DNA of 64,000 bases from Bacteroidetes bacterium UBA6221 (GTDB lineage Bacteria > Bacteroidota > Bacteroidia > Chitinophagales > Chitinophagaceae): NCBI GenBank assembly GCA_002421685.1, contig DISB01000016.1:66245-130244 (forward strand), in the 5' to 3' direction. Below are positions 1 to 7,530 of this stretch, piece after piece (position 1 is the stretch's first letter; each line of letters opens with the position of its first letter). Made by a program: the position numbers and the translations under genes. The notes beneath the pieces were generated by a model. The model did not search any database, was not told where the DNA came from, and was given only the letters and a program-made list of their open reading frames with translations.

Positions 1-172
1 CCCAGGTCAATTTCTTTTTCAGAATAAAAAAAGCTGTTGTCCGTATGCTTATTGCCCACATAATGTGTAACCAGCCTTTGCAGGACGGCGTTGGTAAAAT
101 CTGCTCTCAAAATATATGCTTGAAGGCCACAAATTTAGCTGTTTCATTGGCAAAAACAGGGTTCCGTTATTT

Positions 173-216
173 GTTAACAGGTTGTTGCCAGCTTGCAAAG
201 CGGGCGTTAACCAAAG
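173..216 (+). repeat. 11-bp phased GTTAAC array A
   Basis: Four hexamers start exactly 11 bp apart: GTTAAC at 173, GTTGCC at 184, GCAAAG at 195 and GTTAAC at 206. The last one lies 19 bp before the TTG of the promoter at 225-256. The same layout, including the GCAAAG third unit, recurs at 4989. An 11-bp direct repeat upstream of a promoter is the way OmpR/PhoB-type regulators bind, so this is inferred to be an activator site. Nothing else was recognised in bases 1-172. Confidence 0.65.
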
Positions 217-224
217 CCGTTTTT

Positions 225-256
225 TTGGTTTTGGGGCCTTCCGCGTCGCATCTTTG
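225..256 (+). promoter_or_regulatory. Bacteroidota-type promoter of the 315 gene
   Basis: TTG at 225-227 and CATCTTTG at 249-256 are separated by 21 bp. This matches the phylum consensus TTG-N19-21-TAnnTTTG with one mismatch. Transcription would start near 263 and give a CAAAC-rich leader of about 50 nt before the ATG at 315. Confidence 0.6.
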
Positions 257-314
257 TATCACAATAGCAAACAAACACAAACAAACATTCAAACAACGAC
301 AAACGACAAACAAA

Positions 315-869
315 ATGAAAAAGTTCATCGCAATCGCAGCCTTCGCAACAATCGGTTTCTCAGCCAACGCTCAAAACCAGTCTAACCAGTCAAGCTCTGC
401 TTCTCAAACTGTACAGCTGACCCTGAGCAACGCTATAGAGATAACATTTACCGGCAACAGCAGCGCTACAGGCGCCGATGTTACCATCCCATTCTCTACC
501 GTTAACGACTACGCCAACGGTGTTGAGTCTGATGCACAGGAACTGAAAGTGCGTTCTAACAAAAACTTCTCAGTAGCAGTTAAAGCTAATAATTCAGAAT
601 TCTCTTATACAGGTAATACTACCCCTGCTCCTGAAATGCCGGTAGAAGGCGTCCTGGCTGTAAAAGTAACTGCCAACGGCACTGGCGGCGATATCGCAGG
701 TTCTTTCAGCAACTATGCTACACTCACTGCCAGCAACCAAAACCTGATAACTGCGGCTGACCGTGGTGGCAACCAGACTTTCAGTGTAAAATATAAAGCA
801 ACCCCCGGTTTCGCTTACCCCGCTGGTACTTATGCTGTAGACGTAGTATACACAGCCACACAGGAATAA
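315..869 (+). CDS. secreted beta-sandwich protein (DUF4402-like), copy 1
   Basis: This is a 184-residue exported protein. The start MKKFIAIAAFATIGFSANAQ gives a clean signal peptide cleaved after the Ala-Gln region; the frame stays open upstream but that part is not protein-like. The mature part is Ser/Thr/Asn-rich with alternating beta pattern. It ends in a PAGTYxxxVVYTATQE motif resembling DUF4402 / pilin-like beta sandwiches; that assignment is by pattern only. A close paralogue of identical length lies at 1083, so this is a tandem duplication. It sits behind the phased GTTAAC array and a good promoter, and is followed by a hairpin terminator. No catalytic residues are visible; a surface or extracellular structural role is inferred. 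Confidence 0.85.
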   Translation: MKKFIAIAAFATIGFSANAQNQSNQSSSASQTVQLTLSNAIEITFTGNSSATGADVTIPFSTVNDYANGVESDAQELKVRSNKNFSVAVKANNSEFSYTGNTTPAPEMPVEGVLAVKVTANGTGGDIAGSFSNYATLTASNQNLITAADRGGNQTFSVKYKATPGFAYPAGTYAVDVVYTATQE

Positions 870-899
870 GATTTTTTTCATAGCAGTAAATGGTTAACA

Positions 900-928
900 G
901 CCCTGCGGATCTCCGTGGGGCATTTTTA
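900..928 (+). terminator. hairpin terminator after copy 1
   Basis: GCCC (900-903) pairs with GGGC (918-921), with an inner CGG/CCG pairing, and ATTTTTAT follows. It is placed 30 bp after the stop codon at 869. Confidence 0.5.
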
Positions 929-944
929 TATCCTGTCGCGATTT

Positions 945-988
945 GTTAACCGCTCGTTAACGACTTGTAAACAGCTCGTTAACAACTG
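945..988 (+). repeat. 11-bp phased GTTAAC array B
   Basis: Four units stand at exact 11-bp steps: GTTAAC 945, GTTAAC 956, GTAAAC 967 and GTTAAC 978. A weak -7-like TATATTG lies at 1021-1027, 43 bp after the last unit, as in array A. No good TTG stands at the -33 position, which fits a promoter that depends on an activator. It is the most regular array of the set and precedes the second copy of the secreted protein. Confidence 0.65.
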
Positions 989-1082
989 AAAATCAAGGGG
1001 TAAAAGGTGGCATCGGCAATTATATTGCATTAACAAACGGACAACAATCCGTAAACAAGCCGATAACAAAGGCCATAGGATT

Positions 1083-1637
1083 ATGAAAAAGATCACATTG
1101 TTCATCACACTTTGCCTGCTGGTACACACTGCCGCAACCGCGCAAAGTAAAGCCAGCAGCGCTTCGCAAACCGCGAGCCTGGTGCTGAACAATTCCATCG
1201 ATATCTCCTACATGGCTACAGGCGACGGTTCTGGCAACGATGCGATAATGCAGTTTAGCACCCCTACCGACTATTCAAACGGCGTAACTTCCCCGGAACA
1301 GCAATTAAGGGTACGTTCCAACAAGAATTTCAAAGTCGCCGTAAGATGCGATGCGGCCAGTTTCGCCTACCAGGGTAATACTACTAATGCCATGGATAAT
1401 ATGCCGGATAACGCTCTATGGCTGAAAGTAACCGCCAATAATACAGGCGGTGCGGTAAAAGCGCCTTTCAGCACAGCGGGTTATGCCACCTTATCCGACG
1501 AGAACCAGGACCTGCTGGTAAATGGCAACTATGGCGGCAATCAGACATTTGCAGTTCAATATAAGTGTACCCCGGGTTTCAACCTGCCCGCAGGCACATA
1601 CACAATGAATGTCGTTTTCACAGCGACACAGGAATAA
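1083..1637 (+). CDS. secreted beta-sandwich protein (DUF4402-like), copy 2
   Basis: This 184-residue paralogue of the protein at 315 starts at an ATG followed by a signal peptide ending TAATAQ. Shared blocks are ASQTxxLxLxNxIxI, FSTxxDYxNGV, LRVRSNKNFxVAV, YQGNTT, VTANxTGG, YGGNQTFxVQYK and PAGTY followed by TATQE. The two copies differ at most other positions, so the duplication is not recent. It has the same kind of A/C-rich leader and phased repeat array upstream, so both copies are probably controlled together. Function is unknown beyond export; a structural surface role is inferred. Confidence 0.85.
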   Translation: MKKITLFITLCLLVHTAATAQSKASSASQTASLVLNNSIDISYMATGDGSGNDAIMQFSTPTDYSNGVTSPEQQLRVRSNKNFKVAVRCDAASFAYQGNTTNAMDNMPDNALWLKVTANNTGGAVKAPFSTAGYATLSDENQDLLVNGNYGGNQTFAVQYKCTPGFNLPAGTYTMNVVFTATQE

Positions 1638-1667
1638 AGTCGTTTTTTTTAGTACACTGGTTGATTT

Positions 1668-1698
1668 CCTCCCGTTCTCTACGGGAGGTTCTTTTTTT
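1668..1698 (+). terminator. rho-independent terminator after copy 2
   Basis: CCTCCCGT (1668-1675) pairs perfectly with ACGGGAGG (1681-1688) around a 5-nt loop and is followed by TTCTTTTTTT. Confidence 0.8.
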
Positions 1699-1818
1699 AC
1701 ACAATACCGGCACGCCGAAAATTCAGCAATATCCGTAGTGGAAATACGTAAAACTACGCGAAAACAAATGCAACACGTGTAGTACATTCGACTTAGCATT
1801 GCAACTAAATAACTGTAT

Positions 1819-3285
1819 ATGACAAGGGCTACACGCAACAAACTAAGGCCGGAGAATTTTACCGGCCATCCGGATGTGCAGAACTGTATATCGAGTCTTA
1901 AGGCAAAATTCGGAGACAGGTATGAACGGCTGAATGTATCCGATACTCTGGGGGAACAGGCAGGAGCAGATGGCGTAGAACTGCAGTACGTTGACCTGGT
2001 ACAGAAGGGCGGTGGCGTGCTCGGGATAGCATTGGTGGGTTATACCTATATATTGGAAGAAGCGGGTATCCGGTTCTTTAGCCTTGCCGGTACCAGCGCC
2101 GGGGCAATTAATACCGCCATGATAGCCAGCGTAGGCAAAGACAAATCAGAAAAGAAATCTGTAAAGATCATAGAGTACCTGTCGGATCTCAATTTCTTTG
2201 ACATGGTAGACGGCCACCCGGTCGCACGCACGCTCATTCGCTGGTTTATCAAAAACAAAAACTTCTCCAAAGAGGCCAAAAAATGGATAATAGGCCTGTT
2301 GGGTTCATTTTTCGCATTGTTGCTGTTAGATGTCCTCTTCCTGGGCCTCATACACGTTAGTGTAAAATGGAGTGTCGCGGCCCGCGCAAGTTTTGTGCTT
2401 ACCGGTGTATCTATGCTGCTGATAGTATCCGTGGCGGGTTATGGGAAATATATGCTGTCAAGACTGAAAACAGCAGGCTATGGCATTAACCCTGGAAATT
2501 TCCTGCTGAACTGGATCAAAGAAAAAATGCAAGGCAACGGCGTAAACAACATCCGCGACCTGGAACAAAAAGTATCTGTCATACCACCATTAAAACAGAG
2601 GCACGCTAACATGGAAACCCTGTCAACCCTCAAGGCAAACGTCACTTTTATTACTGCCGAACTTGTAACGCAAAACAAAGTAGAGTTCCCGAAAATGTGG
2701 GACTTGTTCCGGAAAGAAAACAATGGCACCCCAGACATACATCCCGCCTTTTTTGTCCGTGCGTCCATGTCCATACCCTTGTTTTTCGAAGCCTGTGTAA
2801 TAAACGGAATTGATACGGAAAACGAAGCAGTACAGCAGCGCTGGAAAGAAATATTTGGCATTGCCAAAGAAAAGATACCCGTAACAGCAAAATTTGTAGA
2901 TGGAGGTATGTTATCCAACTTCCCCCTGAATATCTTCTATAATCCACGCATCACCATTCCGCGCATGCCTTCTTTCGGTATCGATCTCGACGACTCCCTG
3001 CCCCAGGTTGACAGGGGCGCAAATTCGCACAAATGGGAACTTGGTTCCTTCATGGGCAAAATGCTGAATACCATGCGCGGTTATTACGATAAAGACTTTG
3101 TCCTCAAAAACAAAGTGTATGAACGTGGTGTAGGCAGTGTAAAGCTGAATGAGTTCAACTGGCTCAACTTCTTCCTGACAGACCAGGATAAGATAGCTAT
3201 GTTCGTTAAAGGCGCTAAGGCGGCCACACAGTTCCTTGAAAATTTTGATTGGGAAGAGTATAAAAAAGAACGCTCTAAAGTATAG
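1819..3285 (+). CDS. patatin-like phospholipase with internal membrane helices
   Basis: Patatin-family acyl hydrolases use a Ser-Asp dyad. Here the glycine-rich oxyanion segment KGGGVLGIA is near residue 63, the nucleophile motif GTSAG at 91-95 (Ser93), and the catalytic DGG at 361-363 (Asp361). Unusually, about 55 residues between these two motifs (roughly 156-207) form two hydrophobic helices, so the enzyme is probably anchored through the middle of its lipase domain. There is no signal peptide. The next gene, 5 bp downstream, is a four-helix membrane protein and probably its partner. Role in lipid turnover is inferred from the family. Confidence 0.85.
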   Translation: MTRATRNKLRPENFTGHPDVQNCISSLKAKFGDRYERLNVSDTLGEQAGADGVELQYVDLVQKGGGVLGIALVGYTYILEEAGIRFFSLAGTSAGAINTAMIASVGKDKSEKKSVKIIEYLSDLNFFDMVDGHPVARTLIRWFIKNKNFSKEAKKWIIGLLGSFFALLLLDVLFLGLIHVSVKWSVAARASFVLTGVSMLLIVSVAGYGKYMLSRLKTAGYGINPGNFLLNWIKEKMQGNGVNNIRDLEQKVSVIPPLKQRHANMETLSTLKANVTFITAELVTQNKVEFPKMWDLFRKENNGTPDIHPAFFVRASMSIPLFFEACVINGIDTENEAVQQRWKEIFGIAKEKIPVTAKFVDGGMLSNFPLNIFYNPRITIPRMPSFGIDLDDSLPQVDRGANSHKWELGSFMGKMLNTMRGYYDKDFVLKNKVYERGVGSVKLNEFNWLNFFLTDQDKIAMFVKGAKAATQFLENFDWEEYKKERSKV

Positions 3286-3290
3286 TTGTT

Positions 3291-3962
3291 ATGGAACAGA
3301 TATTAAAAGAAATACTGCAACCGGCATTCTGGACTTATTTTTTCATCCTGTTTGCAGGCATGCTTATTGCCAGCACTATTATGGACGTATTCGCACAGCG
3401 TTTTGAAACCGTAACCCGTGCACGCCGTAAGTTCAGTATCTTCGACCTTGAGTTTACGGCAACGCCCGGAGAACTGACACAATTACTAAAAGGCATAGAT
3501 AAATTGGGAAGTGCCCAATCAGCAACTGTAAAAAAAGCATTGCGCCTTCACCTGCTTACCGACTTCTTTTTTATGTTCTGTGTATATCCCGGCGTAGCTA
3601 TGTTGTGCATCAAAACAGCCTCTAAAATGACTGGTCTGGGGCATTGGATTTTCCTTGTACTGGCACTCGCCCAGGTATTTGCCTGGATCTTCGATATTAT
3701 CGAAAATATCTACCTGCTGAATAAACTTCGCAGGCCCGAAGAGTCCACGCCCACTGTACATAAGATGTATAAAAGAATGGTGATGACAAAATGGGGGATC
3801 GCTATTACCGGTGCAATATGCTCGGTATTCGGACTGCTGTACTTCTGGATAGTGGGCGAATTTTCACACCCTTCGGCTGTTGTTCCGTTTATTGTTCTGC
3901 TCATTATTATCGTATGGGCTTTGGCCAATAAAAAGGCCATGAAGGTATTCGCTGCAAAATAG
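3291..3962 (+). CDS. integral membrane protein, patatin neighbour
   Basis: This 223-residue protein has about four membrane segments: an N-terminal helix (about 10-30), two in the middle (about 85-110 and 120-145), and two close together at the end (about 165-215). It starts 5 bp after the patatin stop, so the two form an operon. A charged stretch with FDLEFTATPGELTQLL lies between helices 1 and 2. I do not recognise a family. The context suggests it works with the membrane-anchored lipase. Confidence 0.7.
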   Translation: MEQILKEILQPAFWTYFFILFAGMLIASTIMDVFAQRFETVTRARRKFSIFDLEFTATPGELTQLLKGIDKLGSAQSATVKKALRLHLLTDFFFMFCVYPGVAMLCIKTASKMTGLGHWIFLVLALAQVFAWIFDIIENIYLLNKLRRPEESTPTVHKMYKRMVMTKWGIAITGAICSVFGLLYFWIVGEFSHPSAVVPFIVLLIIIVWALANKKAMKVFAAK

Positions 3963-4047
3963 CCTACCTCTATCCGGGTATAAAAAACCCAGACCGGCAA
4001 CATTATCATTGTACCAACATTAATTGGTAACTTTGCCTTATTGGTTT

Positions 4048-4938
4048 ATGAACAGGAAACATTTTATATCGCTTCTGGGAGGGGCTGCAGCAATGAGTAC
4101 ATTATCCGGGTTCAGGCGTTTTACAGATGACCTGCAAGAGCAGGATGACTATATGCCGGTGTTATTTGTGGGGCATGGGTCGCCTATGAATGCTATAGAA
4201 GACAACGAATTTAGTCGGCGATGGACAAAGATGGCTAAGGAAATACTCGTGCCGAAAGCGGTACTGATCGTATCAGCACACTGGCTCACAAAAGGCACCC
4301 ATGTTACCGCCATGAACCATCCGAAGACTATTCATGATTTCGGAGGTTTCCCCAAAGCATTGTTTGATGTGCAATACCCAGCGCCCGGACATCCTGAGCT
4401 GGCCAAAGAAACGGTTGCGCTTATCACATCCACCAATGTGGGAATGGACCATGATTGGGGACTGGACCATGGCGCATGGAGCGTGGTAAAGCAAATGTAC
4501 CCGGAAGCCAATATACCCATGATACAACTCAGTATAGACTACAACAAACCACCGCAGTACCATTACGACCTGGCCAAACAACTGCAGGCATTACGCAAGA
4601 AAGGCGTGCTGATACTGGGTAGCGGCAATATGGTGCACAACCTGGGCATGATGGCTTTGCCGGGTGGAGACTTCAGCAAGATAAACCAGGAATACGGATT
4701 TGATTGGGCACACGAGATGAATACCATATTCAAAGAAAGAATTGCCAATGGCGACCACAAAGCCTTAATAGAATATGAGAAACTGAGCAAGTCGGCAAGG
4801 CTGGCAATACCGACGCCGGACCATTATTATCCCCTACTGTATTCGCTTGCACTCCAACGAAAAAATGAAGGCATTACTTTCTTCAACGACAAAGCTATAG
4901 CCGGATCGTTAACAATGACATCAGTGAAGATTGGGTAA
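4048..4938 (+). CDS. DODA-type extradiol ring-cleavage dioxygenase (YgiD-like)
   Basis: This is a class III extradiol dioxygenase-fold protein of the YgiD / 4,5-DOPA dioxygenase group, which uses one metal (zinc in YgiD). Visible family motifs are FVGHGSPMNA, IVSAHW, GGFPxxLFDVQYPAPG, DHDWGLDHGAWSV and SGNMVHNLG; their histidines are the expected metal and catalytic ligands. The ATG at 4048 is preferred over an upstream TTG at 4024 because TAACTTTG at 4028-4035 matches the -7 element. The N-terminus MNRKHFISLLGGAAAMS looks like a Tat-like or weak export signal, which is unusual for this mostly cytoplasmic family. It appears monocistronic. Confidence 0.88.
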   Translation: MNRKHFISLLGGAAAMSTLSGFRRFTDDLQEQDDYMPVLFVGHGSPMNAIEDNEFSRRWTKMAKEILVPKAVLIVSAHWLTKGTHVTAMNHPKTIHDFGGFPKALFDVQYPAPGHPELAKETVALITSTNVGMDHDWGLDHGAWSVVKQMYPEANIPMIQLSIDYNKPPQYHYDLAKQLQALRKKGVLILGSGNMVHNLGMMALPGGDFSKINQEYGFDWAHEMNTIFKERIANGDHKALIEYEKLSKSARLAIPTPDHYYPLLYSLALQRKNEGITFFNDKAIAGSLTMTSVKIG

Positions 4939-4988
4939 CACAATACTCAAAAGTGGCTACCACACTGCATTACAGCCTATTTTACTTT

Positions 4989-5038
4989 GTTAACAGCTGG
5001 TTAACTGATTGCAAAGGGACGGTTAACAGATTGCTTTT
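4989..5038 (+). repeat. 11-bp phased GTTAAC array C
   Basis: Units stand at 4989 (GTTAAC), 5000 (GTTAAC), 5011 (GCAAAG) and 5022 (GTTAAC), all exactly 11 bp apart. As in array A, the third unit is GCAAAG, and the TTG of the promoter (5041) lies 19 bp after the last G. It sits between two convergent genes, so it cannot serve either of them. Confidence 0.7.
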
Positions 5039-5040
5039 TT

Positions 5041-5071
5041 TTGAATACGGATGAAGGGGTGAATATCTTTG
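5041..5071 (+). promoter_or_regulatory. consensus promoter in an intergenic region
   Basis: TTG at 5041-5043 and TATCTTTG at 5064-5071 with a 20-bp spacer match the Bacteroidota consensus TTG-N19-21-TAnnTTTG completely. The reading frames on both sides end here, so the promoter serves a separate transcript that runs to the terminator at 5206. Confidence 0.75.
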
Positions 5072-5077
5072 TTTCAA

Positions 5078-5236
5078 CATATGAGGCAAGAGAGAACTTG
5101 CCCGAACAGGGGGAAATAAGAGAGAACTATTGACACCTGTACAAAGCTCACAAATCATCCCACGTACTACGACTTCTGAAAAAGATCACGTCTCAAAAAG
5201 CTTCCGGCCCCGCAAGGGGCCTTATCTTCTTTTAGG
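5078..5236 (+). ncRNA. candidate small RNA with two identical loop motifs
   Basis: The inferred transcript is about 160 nt, bounded by a consensus promoter and a strong terminator, with no convincing ORF. It contains a perfect hairpin GGCAAG-AGAGAA-CTTGCC (5085-5102). The 11-mer AAGAGAGAACT occurs twice, at 5088-5098 and 5118-5128, the second between AATA and TATT arms, so both copies could be presented in loops. Array C just upstream suggests regulated expression. A 12-codon ORF from the ATG at 5081 exists but looks incidental. Existence of the transcript is inference. Confidence 0.5.
5206..5234 (+). terminator. GC-rich terminator
   Basis: GGCCCC (5206-5211), loop GCAA, GGGGCC (5216-5221), then TTATCTTCTTTT. 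On the other strand the arm is followed by a short T run, so it may also stop minus-strand transcription from the kinase gene. Confidence 0.75.
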
Positions 5237-5241
5237 CCACA

Positions 5242-7527
5242 TCAATGCCCTACGGGCAATGTTACAGTAAAGGTAGTGCCCCTGCCGGGTTTACTGCATG
5301 CTACCATATCCCCCCCATTGTTCTTTACGAAATTATAAGAAAGTATTAGCCCGATACCGGTGCCTTTTTCTCCCCCGGTGCCTTGGGTACTTGCATTCGT
5401 TCCATCTTTAAATAGCCGGTCAATTTGCTCCTGTGTCATCCCCACACCTGTGTCGGTTATGGAAATAGATACTTTGTCACTTTCCACGGATGCGTCCACT
5501 GTTATCATACCACCATGGGGCGTAAATTTTATCGCATTGGAAACGATATTGCGTATCACCATTTCTATTTGTGTTCTGTCGGCTAATATATAAAGCCCTT
5601 CATCCACATTGTTAACCAGCCGGATGTCTTTGTGGTCGGCAGCATCTTTAAGTACCGCGAATACACGTAAAACATTGCGCCTTACATTTATCCGCTCAAC
5701 ACTCAAGGTATGTTCCCCTTTCATCTGGCTGCGTGCCCACAATAGCAGGTTATCCAACATCAGGCTAACTGATTGCAGTTTGTTATTCAGCTCATTCTTA
5801 TAGACGGCGAATTCCTCGGGAGTAACAATACCTTCATCCATCATCGCCATAGTGCCTGTAAGGGCATTGATGGGGCTGCGCAGGTCGTGAGATAGAACGG
5901 AGAACGTAGTGTCTTTGAACTGGTTTAGCTGCTCAAGTCTTTCAGCTTGTTGCTCCAGTTCCTGTTTCTGGCGGGTTATCAATTCATTGTTTCTTTTTGC
6001 GTTCTTCAAACTGCTGAAGAACAGGAAAGCAATAGTGGAGGCAAGCACAAGGCCGATGACTGCGGCTATAAGTAACAGTCGCTGTTGTTTTACGTTGGCG
6101 GCCTCTATATCCTTGTCTTTCTTCAGCAAAGCAATTTGTGCTTCCTTCTTTTCCAGTTCGTAGTCAAATTCCAGTTTACGGGCATTTCTCAAGGCCTCCT
6201 CTTTAGCCAGTGAATCGCGGTAGGCCTCTTTTACTTTGTAATACCTGATGGCAGATTTGTAATCGCCGTTCTGCTCAAAAGTTTTCGCCAATGTCTCCGC
6301 AGTAGCCAGGGCTTGCTCTTTCAGGCCGGTTTTGCTCAATATTCTCAGCGCTGCTTCGAGCTGGCTCACTCCTTCCTTTACCTGCCCTTTCTTAATCAGC
6401 ACTTGCCCTATACCACTCCGGGCCACCGCTATGCCTTCTTTATCTTTTAATTGTTCCGACAAAGTCAACGACTCCTTATATAAAGCATGGGCGCTGTCCG
6501 TATATCCCAGGTTCAGGTAGCATTCTGCCATGTTCCCCTTTATTATGTTCACCACAAATGCCTGGTTCAGGCCCATTGCCAACGCCATAGCCTGCCTGTG
6601 GTATATCATTGCTGAATCATACTTTTTCTCATCGCTGAGTATGCTGGCCAGTGTAGTATAACAGGATACCAGTGAATAATCAGAACCGGACTCCCTGGCC
6701 ATTTTTATGGCTTTGGTCGCATATGCCTTAGCTTTATTATAGTCACGCAGGCTATAGTAGATATTGCTCATATTCAGCAATGACACTTCTATATCTTCTT
6801 TATTGTTCAGTCGCTCATGGATCTCCAATCCCTTCAGGTAATTTTTCAACGATAGCTCGTATGCGCCTTGCTCATAGTAAACGAGCCCCAGGTTGGTAAA
6901 TATCCGCGCCAGCACGGCACTGTTATTATTTTTTCCGGCGAAAATCGCACCGCTGTCAAAATATGTTATCGCCCTGGGGTAATCACCCAACCGATGGTGA
7001 ACACTCCCTATATTAGTATATATATATTCCTTCAGACCTGTAAGCCCATTTTTATTACATATATCCAGGGCAGCCCGGTACATAGCAAGCGAGCTATCAT
7101 ACTTCCCGCTTACCAGGTAAGCGGCGCCCACCTGGTTCATAGCACGTACCAGGTAGGATTTGTCGCCGGTTTTCTTAACTATCCGGTATGCTTCTTCGGC
7201 ATAAAACCGTTGAGAATCCGCATTGATATCGTGGTACTGTGCGGAAATATGCAGCAAAATATTCGCCCTGCTGGTATCTTCCTTCCTGTATTTCGTGAGC
7301 GCATCCTTCAGGCTGTCAATTGTTGTCGTTTGCGCGGTACAATATTGCTGGTAGAATAATAGTCCCGCAATGAGCAGGATAAGTCGCTGTACCCGAACGT
7401 TTTGGTTTATCTGTGCCAGAGTTTGTTTGTTTTGCTTTTCTCTCACTTGCCGAGTATCGGCAATGATGAGTAAAAATAATCTATTTAGATAAAACGTACA
7501 TGTCTGAATGGAAAAACTTTGAGACAA
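5242..7527 (-). CDS. TPR-containing sensor histidine kinase
   Basis: This is a sensor kinase of the common Bacteroidota type with an exported or periplasmic TPR array. The order is: N-terminal hydrophobic signal segment, about ten TPR-like repeats (roughly 70-440), a charged coiled coil, one membrane helix (RLLLIAAVIGLVLASTIA), a second coiled coil, HisKA with FSVLSHDLRSPINAL (phospho-acceptor His547), and HATPase_c with N box IRNIVSNAIKFTPHGG, G1 DTGVGM and G2 GTGIGL. No receiver domain is attached. The start is uncertain: a TTG at 7527 lies 3 bp after the upstream protease stop, while a GTG at 7446 would give a more ordinary signal peptide. It is co-transcribed with the subtilase. Confidence 0.9.
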   Translation of the reverse strand: MSQSFSIQTCTFYLNRLFLLIIADTRQVREKQNKQTLAQINQNVRVQRLILLIAGLLFYQQYCTAQTTTIDSLKDALTKYRKEDTSRANILLHISAQYHDINADSQRFYAEEAYRIVKKTGDKSYLVRAMNQVGAAYLVSGKYDSSLAMYRAALDICNKNGLTGLKEYIYTNIGSVHHRLGDYPRAITYFDSGAIFAGKNNNSAVLARIFTNLGLVYYEQGAYELSLKNYLKGLEIHERLNNKEDIEVSLLNMSNIYYSLRDYNKAKAYATKAIKMARESGSDYSLVSCYTTLASILSDEKKYDSAMIYHRQAMALAMGLNQAFVVNIIKGNMAECYLNLGYTDSAHALYKESLTLSEQLKDKEGIAVARSGIGQVLIKKGQVKEGVSQLEAALRILSKTGLKEQALATAETLAKTFEQNGDYKSAIRYYKVKEAYRDSLAKEEALRNARKLEFDYELEKKEAQIALLKKDKDIEAANVKQQRLLLIAAVIGLVLASTIAFLFFSSLKNAKRNNELITRQKQELEQQAERLEQLNQFKDTTFSVLSHDLRSPINALTGTMAMMDEGIVTPEEFAVYKNELNNKLQSVSLMLDNLLLWARSQMKGEHTLSVERINVRRNVLRVFAVLKDAADHKDIRLVNNVDEGLYILADRTQIEMVIRNIVSNAIKFTPHGGMITVDASVESDKVSISITDTGVGMTQEQIDRLFKDGTNASTQGTGGEKGTGIGLILSYNFVKNNGGDMVACSKPGRGTTFTVTLPVGH

Positions 7528-7530
7528 TTG

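Noticed and set aside
1029..1072. A further 11-bp series (ATTAAC, GACAAC, GTAAAC, GATAAC) right after array B
   Set aside because: It lies in what should be the transcribed leader, where sequence is simply A/C-rich as before the first paralogue, and the units are degenerate. Not listed as a separate array.
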